A DNA stretch of 64,000 nt from an uncultured Lachnospiraceae bacterium (GCA_910579395.1 CAJTUC010000021.1:1-64000); one strand, 5' to 3'; positions 14,941-25,020 are shown, counted from the first letter of the stretch. Numbers and translations: made by a program. The notes: generated by a model not told the origin, from the letters alone.

Positions 14941-17760
14941 TTGGAAGAGAAACAATTTGTAAATGAAAAAACGAATAAAAAGATGGAGAAGATTGTTCTT
15001 GGCATTTTTACAGTTTTTTCTCTTGCCATGTCCGTTTCAGCATTTTTGCTGGAATGGAGCATTCTTGCCAAAGAAGTGATTGCCGCTGCGGTCATTGCAG
15101 GCTGGATTGTCTGTTTAAAGGAATATCGGAACTATGCTTACCGCGCGAAATTTATTTCACTCATGTGTTGGATTAATTTTTTTGTATATGCCATTTATTC
15201 CAGTTCTTTCACGTCTATGCTTTCTACGATGATGGCGCTCATTGTGCTGCTCAGCATTTTCTGTATTGCGGAAATTGTCTATATGGGTGTTTTTTTTACA
15301 ACGATTCTGTGTCTTTATCATGTTTTTATTTTACATACATATTCCTTTGAGGCTGCCAATGATATACTCAGGCTTGTCCTGCACATTGCGGCGGTTTATG
15401 TGATCTCTTTAGTAGTGTGGATTACCATACGAATCAGGGAAGTGACGAGCGAGAAGCTGATGGAGAATATTCATGAGCTGGAGATCGTGGAGAAGAGCAA
15501 AGATGATTTTATGGTCAATATTTCGCATGAAATCCGTACGCCGATCAATGCGGTCTGCGGTATGAGCGAGGCACTGCTGCAGGAAAATCTTCCCGTGGAT
15601 GTCAGGCGGGATATCATCGATATCCAGACCGCAGGGCGGAATCTGCTCGCCACGGTCAGCAACATTCTGGATTTTTCAGAGTTGGAGAGCGGTAAGATGG
15701 AACTGGTGGAAGAATGCTATAATATCACGTCAACCATTACGGATATCATCAATATGGCCCAGACCTTTGAGAACGGAAAGCATTTGGAACTGATTGTAGA
15801 CTGCGATGCCAATCTGCCGAGCAATCTGGTCGGCGATGAGCAGAAGCTGCGGCGTATCGTTGTGAATCTGTTGGAAAATGCGATGAAGTTTACAAAGGAG
15901 GGCGGTGTTGTTCTTCGGATCAAATCCAGAAAAGAAGAATATGGCATTAATTTGATGGTCAGCATCCGGGATTCGGGAATCGGCATGGACCAGGGCGAGA
16001 TTGAAAGAATCTTTACGAGCTATGGACAGCTCGATTCCAAGCGCAATAAGGAAGAAGGGGGAATCGGACTCGGCCTTTCCATCGCACAGGCTCTTGTTCA
16101 GCGCATGGGTGGTTTTATTACGGTGGACAGCAAGCCCGGTGTTGGAACGGAATTCATGTTCACAGTTCCGCAGAAAGTACTGGATGAAACGCCGATTGTA
16201 TCCGTCAGAAACAAAGGGAATCTATTCGCAGTCTGCTATATCAATATGGATAAATACAATTTCTCCGTTGTGCGGGAAGGGTATGAGAAGTCTATCCGCC
16301 ATATGGCGGAGCAGTTCGGTATTATGTTCCGGATATGCCGGAATCTTCCCGAATTGATGCGGCGCATTGAGCACGAGAATTATTCCCATATTTTTATCAG
16401 TTGGGAAGAATACTGTGAGGATAAAGCCTTTTTTGAAAAAATCGCAAAAAATATCACGGTCGTCCTGATACTTGAATATGGGCAGGAAACACAGGTGGGG
16501 AGCAGTATGCTTCGCATTTATAAGCCTTTTACCGTATTGTCCATCGCTGCGGTATTCAACGGACAGAAAATACTGCAGAGCAGTGAATCGGATATTAATG
16601 CGAGGCGACACTTTATTGCACCGGATGCAAAGATCCTCGTTGTGGATGACAACGCGATGAACCTGAAAGTCATGGCAAGGCTTCTGCTGCCTTACCAGAT
16701 TAAAGTCTCGACGGCCATCAGCGGCGATGAGGCTCTTCGTAAACTGGATATGATGGAATACGACTGCGTATTTCTTGACCATATGATGCCGGAGATGGAT
16801 GGTGTGGAGACTCTGCATAAAATCCGAAAAAAGCCCGGTACCTATTTTCAGTCGCTTAATGTGATCGCCTTTACCGCCAATGCCATCGGCGGTGCGAGGG
16901 AGATGTTCATGGAGGAGGGCTTTAACGATTTTATTGCCAAACCCATCGAACTGAGCGTTCTGGAACGTATGCTGCGCCGCTATATTCCGGAGCAGAAGCA
17001 GATTGTTGTCGAAGAAAAGGATTTGGACAGAACGATATCCGACAGGCAGGAGAGAAGTAGCGTGCAGACAGAAAACATATTATCGGCGGAGAAACAATCG
17101 GACTTTTTGGCAACACCCGTTCCTTCCGGGAAATCGGACGAAGAAGCGCTGACTGATCTGAGCAGAGCCGGTATCAATATCGGACAGGGAATCGCTTATT
17201 GCGGCGATAAAGAAGGCTTTCGTGAAATTATCGGCATCTACTATAAAGAAGGACTCAAACGCAGCCGTCAGCTGGAACAACTCTATGGAGAGCAGGACTG
17301 GAAAAATTATGTCATTACGGTGCATGCGTTGAAGAGCAATTCCAGGGGAATTGGGGCCAACGAGTTGTCAGAGCTTGCCCTGCAGCTGGAGATGGCAGGA
17401 AAAGAAGAACGCATCGAATATATCAGAGAGCATCATAAGGAAATGCTGGAAAAGTATGATCTGCTTCTCCGGTTGCTCGGAGAGAATGATTTTATACGAC
17501 AGGAAGAGAAGGAACACGAGATACAGGAAATCTCTGAACAGTCCCTGAAAGAGCTGCTTATGCAGATTCGTGAAAAACTGGACAGTTTCGAGAATGAAGG
17601 ACTTCCGGAACTCTTGGAGCAGCTCGGAAGCAGCCGGTGCGGGGCAGCAGATCTGTCAAAGCTGGCGGAGGATATCCGGGAGAAAGCAGATGAGTTCGAT
17701 TTCACCGGTGCAGTCGGCATTCTGGACAGTTGGGAAAACGATGCAGAAAATATTCGGTAA
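14941..17760 (+). CDS. Hybrid sensor histidine kinase with pseudo-receiver, receiver and Hpt domains
   Basis: This 939-residue membrane kinase has about five or six hydrophobic segments in residues 18-165, without a large extracellular sensor. The HisKA motif NISHEIRTP places the phospho-histidine at residue 196; the HATPase follows (NLLENAMKFT, DSGIGM, GIGLGLSI). Residues 410-550 look like a degenerate receiver. A true receiver (ILVVDDNAMN, FLDHMMPEMDG) spans about 560-680 and an Hpt domain (VHALKSNSRGIGA) lies near 800, so it carries all modules of a phosphorelay. The start is TTG 14941 behind GGAAGGGGCGG; ATG 14983 is an alternative. It follows the HD-GYP regulator by 20 nt. Confidence 0.92.
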   Translation: MEEKQFVNEKTNKKMEKIVLGIFTVFSLAMSVSAFLLEWSILAKEVIAAAVIAGWIVCLKEYRNYAYRAKFISLMCWINFFVYAIYSSSFTSMLSTMMALIVLLSIFCIAEIVYMGVFFTTILCLYHVFILHTYSFEAANDILRLVLHIAAVYVISLVVWITIRIREVTSEKLMENIHELEIVEKSKDDFMVNISHEIRTPINAVCGMSEALLQENLPVDVRRDIIDIQTAGRNLLATVSNILDFSELESGKMELVEECYNITSTITDIINMAQTFENGKHLELIVDCDANLPSNLVGDEQKLRRIVVNLLENAMKFTKEGGVVLRIKSRKEEYGINLMVSIRDSGIGMDQGEIERIFTSYGQLDSKRNKEEGGIGLGLSIAQALVQRMGGFITVDSKPGVGTEFMFTVPQKVLDETPIVSVRNKGNLFAVCYINMDKYNFSVVREGYEKSIRHMAEQFGIMFRICRNLPELMRRIEHENYSHIFISWEEYCEDKAFFEKIAKNITVVLILEYGQETQVGSSMLRIYKPFTVLSIAAVFNGQKILQSSESDINARRHFIAPDAKILVVDDNAMNLKVMARLLLPYQIKVSTAISGDEALRKLDMMEYDCVFLDHMMPEMDGVETLHKIRKKPGTYFQSLNVIAFTANAIGGAREMFMEEGFNDFIAKPIELSVLERMLRRYIPEQKQIVVEEKDLDRTISDRQERSSVQTENILSAEKQSDFLATPVPSGKSDEEALTDLSRAGINIGQGIAYCGDKEGFREIIGIYYKEGLKRSRQLEQLYGEQDWKNYVITVHALKSNSRGIGANELSELALQLEMAGKEERIEYIREHHKEMLEKYDLLLRLLGENDFIRQEEKEHEIQEISEQSLKELLMQIREKLDSFENEGLPELLEQLGSSRCGAADLSKLAEDIREKADEFDFTGAVGILDSWENDAENIR

Positions 17761-17787
17761 TGGGCGGAAAGGCTGGGGGTGGTCACT

Positions 17788-20478
17788 ATGAAACGAATTC
17801 ATACATTTTTGCAGACTGTGCTGGATGGCAGGCTGGAATTCAGGGAGCGGATCGTTCGGCTTGTTCTGCTGTTAGCATTTGCGGCTTCTATTATCGGTAT
17901 GGGAGCGGTCATGCTTGGAGCCGCCCCTGATGTACTGATCGCATTTATTCTGATGTGCGCCGTATCCGGTCTGGCCCTCTGGCTTGCAGTGGAGCACAGG
18001 AAGACCAAAGAAGCTTCCTGGCTTTTGATCATTGTTTTCAATATCGCCTTGTTTCCGGCAGTTTTTCTTATGAGCGGCGGCATGGAAAGCGGCGCTCCAG
18101 TCTGGTTCGTGCTGGAACTGGTATATATTTTTCTGATGTTTACCGGAAAAGATTTCTTTATCGCATTTTCCCTATCCGTAGTTTCTTTTCTGGCGACGTA
18201 TTTTGTTTCCTATCGGTTTCCGGATTTTATGTCTGTGCCGGTCAGCCGTTTTTACAGTTTTGCAGACTCCTATGTGACGATCATTATCGTCAGCTGTTTC
18301 ATAGGCATTTTGCTGAAAGTACAGACGATGACGTATGATAAGGAGCGGAAGCTGGCTGAGCAGCAGAAGGAGGAGATTGAGCAGATCGCCCATTCCAAGG
18401 ATGCCTTTTTTGCCAATATGAGCCACGAGATCAGAACACCGATCAATACGATCATCGGTTTGAACGAGATGATTCTTCGGGAAGATATTTCCGATGAAAT
18501 TGCCGAGAATGCGATCAATATTCAGAATGCGAGCAAGATGCTCCTGACGATTATCAATGATATTCTGGATTTGTCCAAACTGGAATCGGGGAAGATGGAG
18601 ATTGTGCCGGCCCAATATGAGATCAGCGCCATGTTCAGCGATCTGGTCAATCTGATCTGGATTCGGGCGCATCAGAAAGAACTGGAGTTTAAAGTGGATA
18701 TTGACCCTGAAATCCCGTCCATGCTTTTCGGAGATGAAGTGCGGATTAAACAGGTCGTTACCAATATGCTTACCAACGCCGTAAAATATACGGAGACGGG
18801 GTCAGTTACGCTATCCGCCAAAGGAGAGCGCGTTGCGGCGGACGAAATTCTGCTGCGCATTTCCGTAGAAGATACGGGTATGGGAATCCGAAAAGAAAAT
18901 CTCGACAGCCTTTTTGGCTCTTTCAGGCGTATGGACGAACGGGATAACCGGAACATTGAGGGTACGGGACTCGGCCTGAATATTTCAAAGCAGCTGATCG
19001 AGATGATGGGCGGAAAGATTTCCGTTGACAGCGTCTATCATAAAGGATCTGTTTTTACAATTGAAGTAAAGCAGAAAATCGTAAATGTTCGGCCAATCGG
19101 GGTCATTAACTTTGCGGCCCAGAAGCAGCTGAATCGGCGTGCAAGATACAAACAGAGTTTTATGGCGCCGGATGCCAGAGTGCTCGTTGTGGATGATAAC
19201 GATATGAACCGTATGGTTGCCGTTAAACTGCTGCGGGGAACCAAAGTTCAGGTAGAAACGGTAGAGAGCGGAAAGGAATGTCTGCGGAAAACGGCGGAAG
19301 GTCCTTACCATGTTATTCTGATGGATCATATGATGCCGGATATGGACGGCGAAGAGACGATGAAGGCCGTTCGCGCACAGAGCAAAGGCTACTGCCAGAA
19401 AACGCCCATCGTTGCGCTGACCGCCAATGTCATGACGAATGCGGAGCAGGTCTATCAGGATATGGGTTTCGACGGTTATCTGGCCAAGCCCATTAACTCG
19501 GCGCTTTTAGAAGCCAGTCTGTTAAAATATCTGCCGTCTGAACTGATTGAGTATACCGCAGAGGAAGAGAAGGAGAATGCAAAAGAGGATGGCAGAGTCA
19601 ATCAGGTCGTCAGCGTTAAGAAGCGCAGGATTGCCGTTACGGCGGACTGTATCTGTGATTTGCCTAAGGATTTGCTTGAAAAATATCAGATTCGTCTGAT
19701 GTATTGTTACGTCCATACGAAAGAAGGGCGTTTCTGCGATCTTTTTGAAGTTTCATCCGACGGTCTGCTTTCCTATCTGCAGCAAGGAGATAACCATGCT
19801 CATTCTTCGACGGCGGAGCCTTCAGCCTACGAGTATTTCTTTGCGGATGAACTGCAGAAAGCGGAACAGGTAATTCATATTACGGCAACGACAGCGCTGA
19901 GCGGCGCTTATCCGAACGCGATACAGGCAAGCCGTAGTTTTGATAATGTTACGATCGTGGATTCTAATCATATCAGCAGCGGACATGGTCTCATGGTGCT
20001 GTATGCGGCGGTTCTGGCGGAAGCGGGAAAGAGTGTACCGGAAATCTGCAAGGCATTGGAACAGTTCAAAGAGAATGTATGTTCCAATTTCCTCGTGCCG
20101 AGCACGGCGGCGCTGTATCGGAATGGGAAAGTGAGCGGCGTTGTCCATAAAGTATGTACGGGACTCAATCTCCATCCGGTGCTCTATATGAGCCAGAACA
20201 AACTGGGACTCTGGCGGATAGAAACGGGAAATATGCAGCATGCGCGGCGTAAGTATGTGAAGCAGATTCTGCATCATCCACAGCAGATTGATACCCGTAT
20301 CGCTTTTTTGACTTATGCGGGCTGTACGGTACAACAGCTGAATGAAATCCTAGAAGAAGTGGGAAAATATGTGAAGTTTAACAGGATCATTCTGCAAAAA
20401 GCCTCCGCTACGGTATCCAGTAACTGCGGTGTAGGTGTTTTTGGACTGATGTTCGTTCGGAAGAAAGAGAAAGAATAA
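17788..20478 (+). CDS. Hybrid sensor histidine kinase-receiver fused to a DegV (FakB-like) fatty-acid-binding domain
   Basis: About 896 residues. The N-terminus has about six membrane segments (20-185), then HisKA (NMSHEIRTPINT), HATPase (MLTNAVKYTE, DTGMGI, GTGLGLNIS) and a receiver (VLVVDDNDMN, LMDHMMPDMDG). From about residue 612 to the end the sequence is a complete DegV-type domain: VTADCICDLPKDLL, then HSSTAEPS, TTALSGAYPNA, TIVDSNHISSGHGLMVL and a C-terminal ILQKASATVSSNCGVGVFGL. DegV/FakB proteins hold a fatty acid for phosphorylation by FakA. Attached to a kinase it may act as a lipid sensor; that is inference. ATG 17788 follows GGGGGTGG. The fusion is in frame with no sign of a junction error. 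Confidence 0.9.
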   Translation: MKRIHTFLQTVLDGRLEFRERIVRLVLLLAFAASIIGMGAVMLGAAPDVLIAFILMCAVSGLALWLAVEHRKTKEASWLLIIVFNIALFPAVFLMSGGMESGAPVWFVLELVYIFLMFTGKDFFIAFSLSVVSFLATYFVSYRFPDFMSVPVSRFYSFADSYVTIIIVSCFIGILLKVQTMTYDKERKLAEQQKEEIEQIAHSKDAFFANMSHEIRTPINTIIGLNEMILREDISDEIAENAINIQNASKMLLTIINDILDLSKLESGKMEIVPAQYEISAMFSDLVNLIWIRAHQKELEFKVDIDPEIPSMLFGDEVRIKQVVTNMLTNAVKYTETGSVTLSAKGERVAADEILLRISVEDTGMGIRKENLDSLFGSFRRMDERDNRNIEGTGLGLNISKQLIEMMGGKISVDSVYHKGSVFTIEVKQKIVNVRPIGVINFAAQKQLNRRARYKQSFMAPDARVLVVDDNDMNRMVAVKLLRGTKVQVETVESGKECLRKTAEGPYHVILMDHMMPDMDGEETMKAVRAQSKGYCQKTPIVALTANVMTNAEQVYQDMGFDGYLAKPINSALLEASLLKYLPSELIEYTAEEEKENAKEDGRVNQVVSVKKRRIAVTADCICDLPKDLLEKYQIRLMYCYVHTKEGRFCDLFEVSSDGLLSYLQQGDNHAHSSTAEPSAYEYFFADELQKAEQVIHITATTALSGAYPNAIQASRSFDNVTIVDSNHISSGHGLMVLYAAVLAEAGKSVPEICKALEQFKENVCSNFLVPSTAALYRNGKVSGVVHKVCTGLNLHPVLYMSQNKLGLWRIETGNMQHARRKYVKQILHHPQQIDTRIAFLTYAGCTVQQLNEILEEVGKYVKFNRIILQKASATVSSNCGVGVFGLMFVRKKEKE

Positions 20479-20562
20479 ACTTTGTTTTTTGGATGGTATC
20501 CGGCAAAGGTTTATGCTAAAATAGCATTGGTATTGTGTACAAAGGAAAAATGGGGGATTCTT

Positions 20563-21636
20563 ATGCGGAGCAGGATTTTGGTCGTGGATGACGCGGAAGT
20601 AAACCGCGAAGTGCTGCGCAATATGCTTGAAGATGAATATGAGATAGAAACGGCGGAAAACGGAGAGGAAGCGGTACGCTGGCTGTGGGAATATCAGAAG
20701 GAAACAGCGGCACTGCTGTTGGATTTGCAGATGCCCAAAATGGATGGTTTTGCGGTTATCGAGGAAATCAGAAAGAACGGCTGGTTGAAAAAGATTCCGG
20801 TGCTTGTCATCAGCGGCGAGAAGGCCGTTGACGTGGAAAATCAGTGTTTTCAAATGGGGATTTCTGATTTTATCCACAAGCCATTTGAGGCATCCATCGT
20901 AAAGAACCGGGTAAAGAATGCAGTGGAGCTGTTTACTTATAAGAATCAGCTGGAACAGGAAGTGGAGCGGCAGACGGAGGCGCTTGAGGAACAGTCCCGC
21001 ATCATTCGGAGGCAGGCCGAGCAGTTAAAAGAGGAGGAGTCCTTTCACACGTTGATGATGCAGTATCGGTGTGCCATCATGGAGGTGGAGACGAAGCTAA
21101 AAGTACTGAACGAGGATTTTTCCAGGAAATATAAGAGGAATCCGTTCGAGTCCATTAAGAGCAGACTGAAAACATCGGAGAGCATCTATGAGAAATTAAG
21201 ACGGAAAGGGTATGCGGTCACGCTGGAAAATATAGAAGATAAGCTGGCGGATGTGGCGGGAATCCGGGTCATTTGTTCTTTTCCGGACGATATTTACCGT
21301 TTGGCAAAGCTTCTGCTCAGGCAGGATGACATTATTCTGTTAAAAGAAAAAGACTATATCAAGTGCCCTAAATCCAATGGCTACCGGAGCCTTCATCTAA
21401 TCATCAGCATTCCCATCTTTCTGTCTAATGAAAAAAAGGACATGAAAGTGGAAGTGCAGTTCCGTACGATCGCGATGGATTTCTGGGCGAGTCTGGAACA
21501 TAAACTGAAATATAAACGAAGCGTGGATAATGCGGAAGAAATTGTGGAGCAGTTGAAAGTCTGTGCGGACTCCATAGAGGTTCTGGATTATCAGATGCAG
21601 GATATCCGCAATAAGATTGACGGAAGTTCAGGCTGA
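20563..21636 (+). CDS. Receiver domain fused to a RelA/SpoT-type small alarmone synthetase
   Basis: About 357 residues. The receiver (1-120: ILVVDDAEVN, LLLDLQMPKMDG, VISGEKA, HKPFEA) is followed by a coiled coil (about 125-165) and a (p)ppGpp synthetase domain close to the RelQ/YjbM type: FESIKSRLKTSESIYEKL, DVAGIRVICSFPDDIY, YIKCPKSNGYRSLHL and VEVQFRTIAMDFWASLEHKL. These are the GTP- and ATP-site motifs of active synthetases; no hydrolase domain is present. Phosphorylation could therefore control alarmone production, which is inferred. ATG 20563 has a TGGGGGATTCTT ribosome binding site; upstream in-frame TTG codons lack one. It lies 84 nt after the DegV-fusion kinase. Confidence 0.9.
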   Translation: MRSRILVVDDAEVNREVLRNMLEDEYEIETAENGEEAVRWLWEYQKETAALLLDLQMPKMDGFAVIEEIRKNGWLKKIPVLVISGEKAVDVENQCFQMGISDFIHKPFEASIVKNRVKNAVELFTYKNQLEQEVERQTEALEEQSRIIRRQAEQLKEEESFHTLMMQYRCAIMEVETKLKVLNEDFSRKYKRNPFESIKSRLKTSESIYEKLRRKGYAVTLENIEDKLADVAGIRVICSFPDDIYRLAKLLLRQDDIILLKEKDYIKCPKSNGYRSLHLIISIPIFLSNEKKDMKVEVQFRTIAMDFWASLEHKLKYKRSVDNAEEIVEQLKVCADSIEVLDYQMQDIRNKIDGSSG

Positions 21637-21657
21637 AAAGAAAGGCATGAGGATAGA

Positions 21658-23799
21658 ATGATATTTTTTGGAGGGAGAAAAAAAGTGGATACAAAAAAAT
21701 TTGGGCCGCAGCGAGGGGTAAAACTGCAGCCGCTTGACACAATTGACGGATTTAAAGTACGTCCGGGATATTACAACAGGGATGGTGCGGCAGCGGCGCC
21801 GAACGGCGTCAGTTTTACGATTCATTCTTCGGGAGCGACGAGTTGTACATTGCTGCTGTTCCGGCCGCGGGAAAAGGAGCCTTATGCGAGGCTGAAGTTT
21901 CCGGAAGCCTATCATATCGGGAATACGTATTCCATGCTGGTCTTTGACCTGAAAATTGAAGAGCTCGAATATGCTTTCCAGTTGGACGGTCCTTACGATA
22001 AGGAGAAAGGGTTGCTTTTTGATAAAAATAATATTTTGTTAGACCCCTATGCGAGGGCCGTAACGGGGCAGAAGGAATGGGGAGACCGGCCGGAGAGCGA
22101 TGCGGGATTCGTGTATCATGCCAGAGTCGTAGAAAATAATTTCGACTGGGGCAACGTCAGACAGCTGGAGCTGCCGATGGAAGATCTGGTCATCTATGAA
22201 CTCCATGTGAGAGGCTATACGAAGGATGAATCTTCCGGCGTATCGGCGAAGGGAACCTATGAAGGACTGCGGCAGAAAATACCTTATCTGAAAGATTTGG
22301 GCATTAATGCGGTGGAACTGATGCCGGTCTTTGAATTTGATGAGATGGAGAGCGCACGGGTCGTTGACGGAGAACAGCTCTATAACTACTGGGGGTATAA
22401 TACGGTTTGTTTCTTTGCTCCTAATACCAGTTACAGTTCAGTTGTTGAGCATAATCATGAAGGTGAAGAGCTGAAACGGCTTATTTATGAGCTGAAAGAA
22501 AACGGAATAGAGGTCATTCTGGATGTCGTATTCAATCATACGGCGGAAGGGAACGAGGATGGCCCATGTTTTTCGTTTAAAGGAATCGATAATAACATTT
22601 ATTATATTCTGACGCCTGGCGGACATTATTACAATTTTAGCGGGTGTGGAAATGTTTTAAACTGCAACCATCCGATTACAAGACGTTTTATTATCGACTG
22701 TCTGCGTTTCTGGGTGACGGAATATCGGGTAGATGGTTTCCGGTTCGATCTTGCTTCTATTTTGTCCAGAGACTGGAACGGCGCACCGATGGCAGAACCG
22801 CCGATTCTGCATGAAATCGCCTGTGATGCCATTCTGGGAAAGGTCAAACTGATTGCAGAGGCATGGGATGCAGGCGGTCTGTATCAGGTGGGAAATTTTC
22901 CGGCGTTCAGCAGGTGGTCCGAATGGAACGGCAGATACCGCGATGATATGAGACGCTTTCTCAAGGGAGATGCGGGGATGGCAGGAACCGCAGTTACAAG
23001 AATCACAGGTTCTAACGATATGTATGATCCGGCAACTCGGGGAGCGGATGCTTCCGTTAATTTCCTGACCTGCCATGACGGTTTTACATTATATGATCTG
23101 TATTCTTATAATGTAAAGCATAATGAGAAGAACGGCTGGAACAATACGGACGGAGACAACAATGGCAACAGCTGGAACTGCGGAGCGGAAGGCGCGACGG
23201 ATGACCCGCAGATAGAGCAGCTGCGGCGGCGTATGGTGAAAAACGCTTTTGCAACGCTGATGTGCAGCAGAGGGCCGGCGATGTTCTACGCCGGGGACGA
23301 GTTCTGCAATACGCAGTTCGGAAATAACAATGCCTACTGTCAGGATAATATCATCTCCTGGCTGGACTGGAACCGTCTGGAAGAGTATCGGGAGATACAT
23401 GATTTTTTCCGCTATATGATAGCGTTCAGAAAGCAGTACGCCATTTTAAGAAAATCGACGAGACCGGTATCCTGCGGCATTCCTGAAATCAGCATCCATA
23501 ACGGATATCCGTGGAATAACAGGACGGATTATAACAGCAGACTCATCGGCGTCATGTATGCCGGCAGGGATGAGGCCGATACGAGGGACGATATCGTCTT
23601 TTACGGCATGAACGCTTACTGGGAGCCGGTGAACATGCAGCTTCCGGAGCTTCCGGGCGGTATGAGATGGAAGATGTGTGTCAATACGTTCATCGATTAC
23701 GAGGACGGGCAGGACCTGAACCGTTTCATGGACCTTGAACATAACAGCAATCTCCGGATTCCGCCGCGGACGGTCATTATTTTAAAGGCTGAACAGTAG
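21658..23799 (+). CDS. glgX: Glycogen debranching enzyme, isoamylase/GlgX type (GH13)
   Basis: Cleaves alpha-1,6 branches of glycogen or limit dextrins in the cytoplasm. An N-terminal CBM48-like beta domain (about 25-130) precedes a GH13 barrel with its motifs: VILDVVFNHTAEG, DGFRFDLASIL (nucleophile Asp), LIAEAWDAGG (acid/base Glu) and LTCHDGFTLYDL (transition-state Asp). The 713-residue length is normal. ATG 21658 follows AGAAAGGCATGAGGATAGA; GTG 21685 behind GGAGGGAG is an equally good start. It trails the signalling cluster by 21 nt and may share its transcript. Confidence 0.92.
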   Translation: MIFFGGRKKVDTKKFGPQRGVKLQPLDTIDGFKVRPGYYNRDGAAAAPNGVSFTIHSSGATSCTLLLFRPREKEPYARLKFPEAYHIGNTYSMLVFDLKIEELEYAFQLDGPYDKEKGLLFDKNNILLDPYARAVTGQKEWGDRPESDAGFVYHARVVENNFDWGNVRQLELPMEDLVIYELHVRGYTKDESSGVSAKGTYEGLRQKIPYLKDLGINAVELMPVFEFDEMESARVVDGEQLYNYWGYNTVCFFAPNTSYSSVVEHNHEGEELKRLIYELKENGIEVILDVVFNHTAEGNEDGPCFSFKGIDNNIYYILTPGGHYYNFSGCGNVLNCNHPITRRFIIDCLRFWVTEYRVDGFRFDLASILSRDWNGAPMAEPPILHEIACDAILGKVKLIAEAWDAGGLYQVGNFPAFSRWSEWNGRYRDDMRRFLKGDAGMAGTAVTRITGSNDMYDPATRGADASVNFLTCHDGFTLYDLYSYNVKHNEKNGWNNTDGDNNGNSWNCGAEGATDDPQIEQLRRRMVKNAFATLMCSRGPAMFYAGDEFCNTQFGNNNAYCQDNIISWLDWNRLEEYREIHDFFRYMIAFRKQYAILRKSTRPVSCGIPEISIHNGYPWNNRTDYNSRLIGVMYAGRDEADTRDDIVFYGMNAYWEPVNMQLPELPGGMRWKMCVNTFIDYEDGQDLNRFMDLEHNSNLRIPPRTVIILKAEQ

Positions 23800-23910
23800 A
23801 AAAAATAGTATGTTAAAATTTTGCTAAAAATGATAAAAATCTACGCTTTTGTCGGTGAAATATCTTTTATATAATCAAATTATATAATATACCACAAGGG
23901 AGGTAGAAAA

Positions 23911-25020
23911 ATGAAGAAAAAGTTATTGGCAACATTGTTATGCACAGTCATGATGATCACTGCGGCTGGCTGTGGATTACAGACACCGGAAGCACCGACA
24001 GACAACGCTTCCACATCGAACACTGCGGCGTCTACGACGGATACGTCTGCAGCAGATACATCCGCATCGACAGATTCCGCGCCGGCAGTTGAACCTGCAG
24101 CAGATGCGATTACATTGACCTATGCGGAAGTTAATCCGCTTGATACGATTGTCGGCCAGACAGCGACCAAATTTAAAGAGACTGTAGAAGAGATGTCCGG
24201 CGGTTCCATCATCATCGACATTCAGGCGAGCGGTGTGCTTGGTTCTGAGAACGACGTATTGGATACGATGTTAGGCGGCGGCGGTACGATTCAGATGTCC
24301 CGTATTTCCGCATTCGCATTGACGAGTTATGGCGGTGAAAAGTCTATGCTTCTGTCTCTGCCTTATACGTTCGTAAGCAGAGAGCATTTCTGGAACTTCG
24401 CAACATCCGATCTGGCGAATGAATTCCTGCTTGAGCCTCATGAGAACGGCAGCGGCGTAAGAGGATTGTTCTATGGCGAAGAAGGTTTCCGTCATTTCTT
24501 TACGGTAAATGAAATAAGCGGTATGGAAGACCTCGCAGGCATGAAACTGCGTGTTTCCAATGACCCTGTTATGAACGGTCTGGTAGAAGGTCTTGGCGCA
24601 AGCCCGACAGTTGTTTCTTTCGGTGAATTATATTCCGCATTGCAGACTGGTGTTGTAGACGGTGCAGAGCAGCCTATCGCAAACTATAAGTCCAACGCTT
24701 TCCCGGAAGTTGCTCCGAACCTGATTCTGGATGGACATACGCTGGGAGCAATTCAGGTCATCATCACGGACGAAGCATGGGATTCCCTGACGGAAGAACA
24801 GCAGAACATTCTGATCGAAGCCGGTAAGGTAGCTTCCCAGTACAATCGTGAGATTTCTGAGAGTGCTGAAAACGAAGTGTTAGAGCAGTTAAAAGCTGAC
24901 GGTGTTAACGTTGTTGAAGTAACGGATATCAAACCCTGGCAGGATGCTTGTAAGACCGTTATCGATGAAAACATCAAAGGACAGGAAGAACTGTATCAGA
25001 AAATCGTAGATATGCAATAG
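23911..25020 (+). CDS. dctP: TRAP transporter solute-binding lipoprotein (DctP family)
   Basis: A 369-residue extracytoplasmic binding protein. The signal peptide ends in a lipobox (ITAAGC), followed by a Thr/Ser/Ala-rich tether to about residue 65. The DctP domain shows the usual SPTVVSFGELYSALQTG and VVDGAEQPIANY segments, which include the ligand-carboxylate-binding region. Its genes for the membrane partners DctQ and DctM follow after a 249-nt gap holding a family A element. That arrangement could let the binding protein be made in excess over the permease. The ribosome binding site is AAGGGAGG. The ligand is not deducible, though the cupin downstream hints at a sugar acid. Confidence 0.93.
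   Translation: MKKKLLATLLCTVMMITAAGCGLQTPEAPTDNASTSNTAASTTDTSAADTSASTDSAPAVEPAADAITLTYAEVNPLDTIVGQTATKFKETVEEMSGGSIIIDIQASGVLGSENDVLDTMLGGGGTIQMSRISAFALTSYGGEKSMLLSLPYTFVSREHFWNFATSDLANEFLLEPHENGSGVRGLFYGEEGFRHFFTVNEISGMEDLAGMKLRVSNDPVMNGLVEGLGASPTVVSFGELYSALQTGVVDGAEQPIANYKSNAFPEVAPNLILDGHTLGAIQVIITDEAWDSLTEEQQNILIEAGKVASQYNREISESAENEVLEQLKADGVNVVEVTDIKPWQDACKTVIDENIKGQEELYQKIVDMQ

Noticed and set aside
17034..17160. A gap between the receiver and Hpt regions of the hybrid kinase as a sign of a broken gene
   Set aside because: The frame stays open throughout and the composition is that of an ordinary hydrophilic linker.
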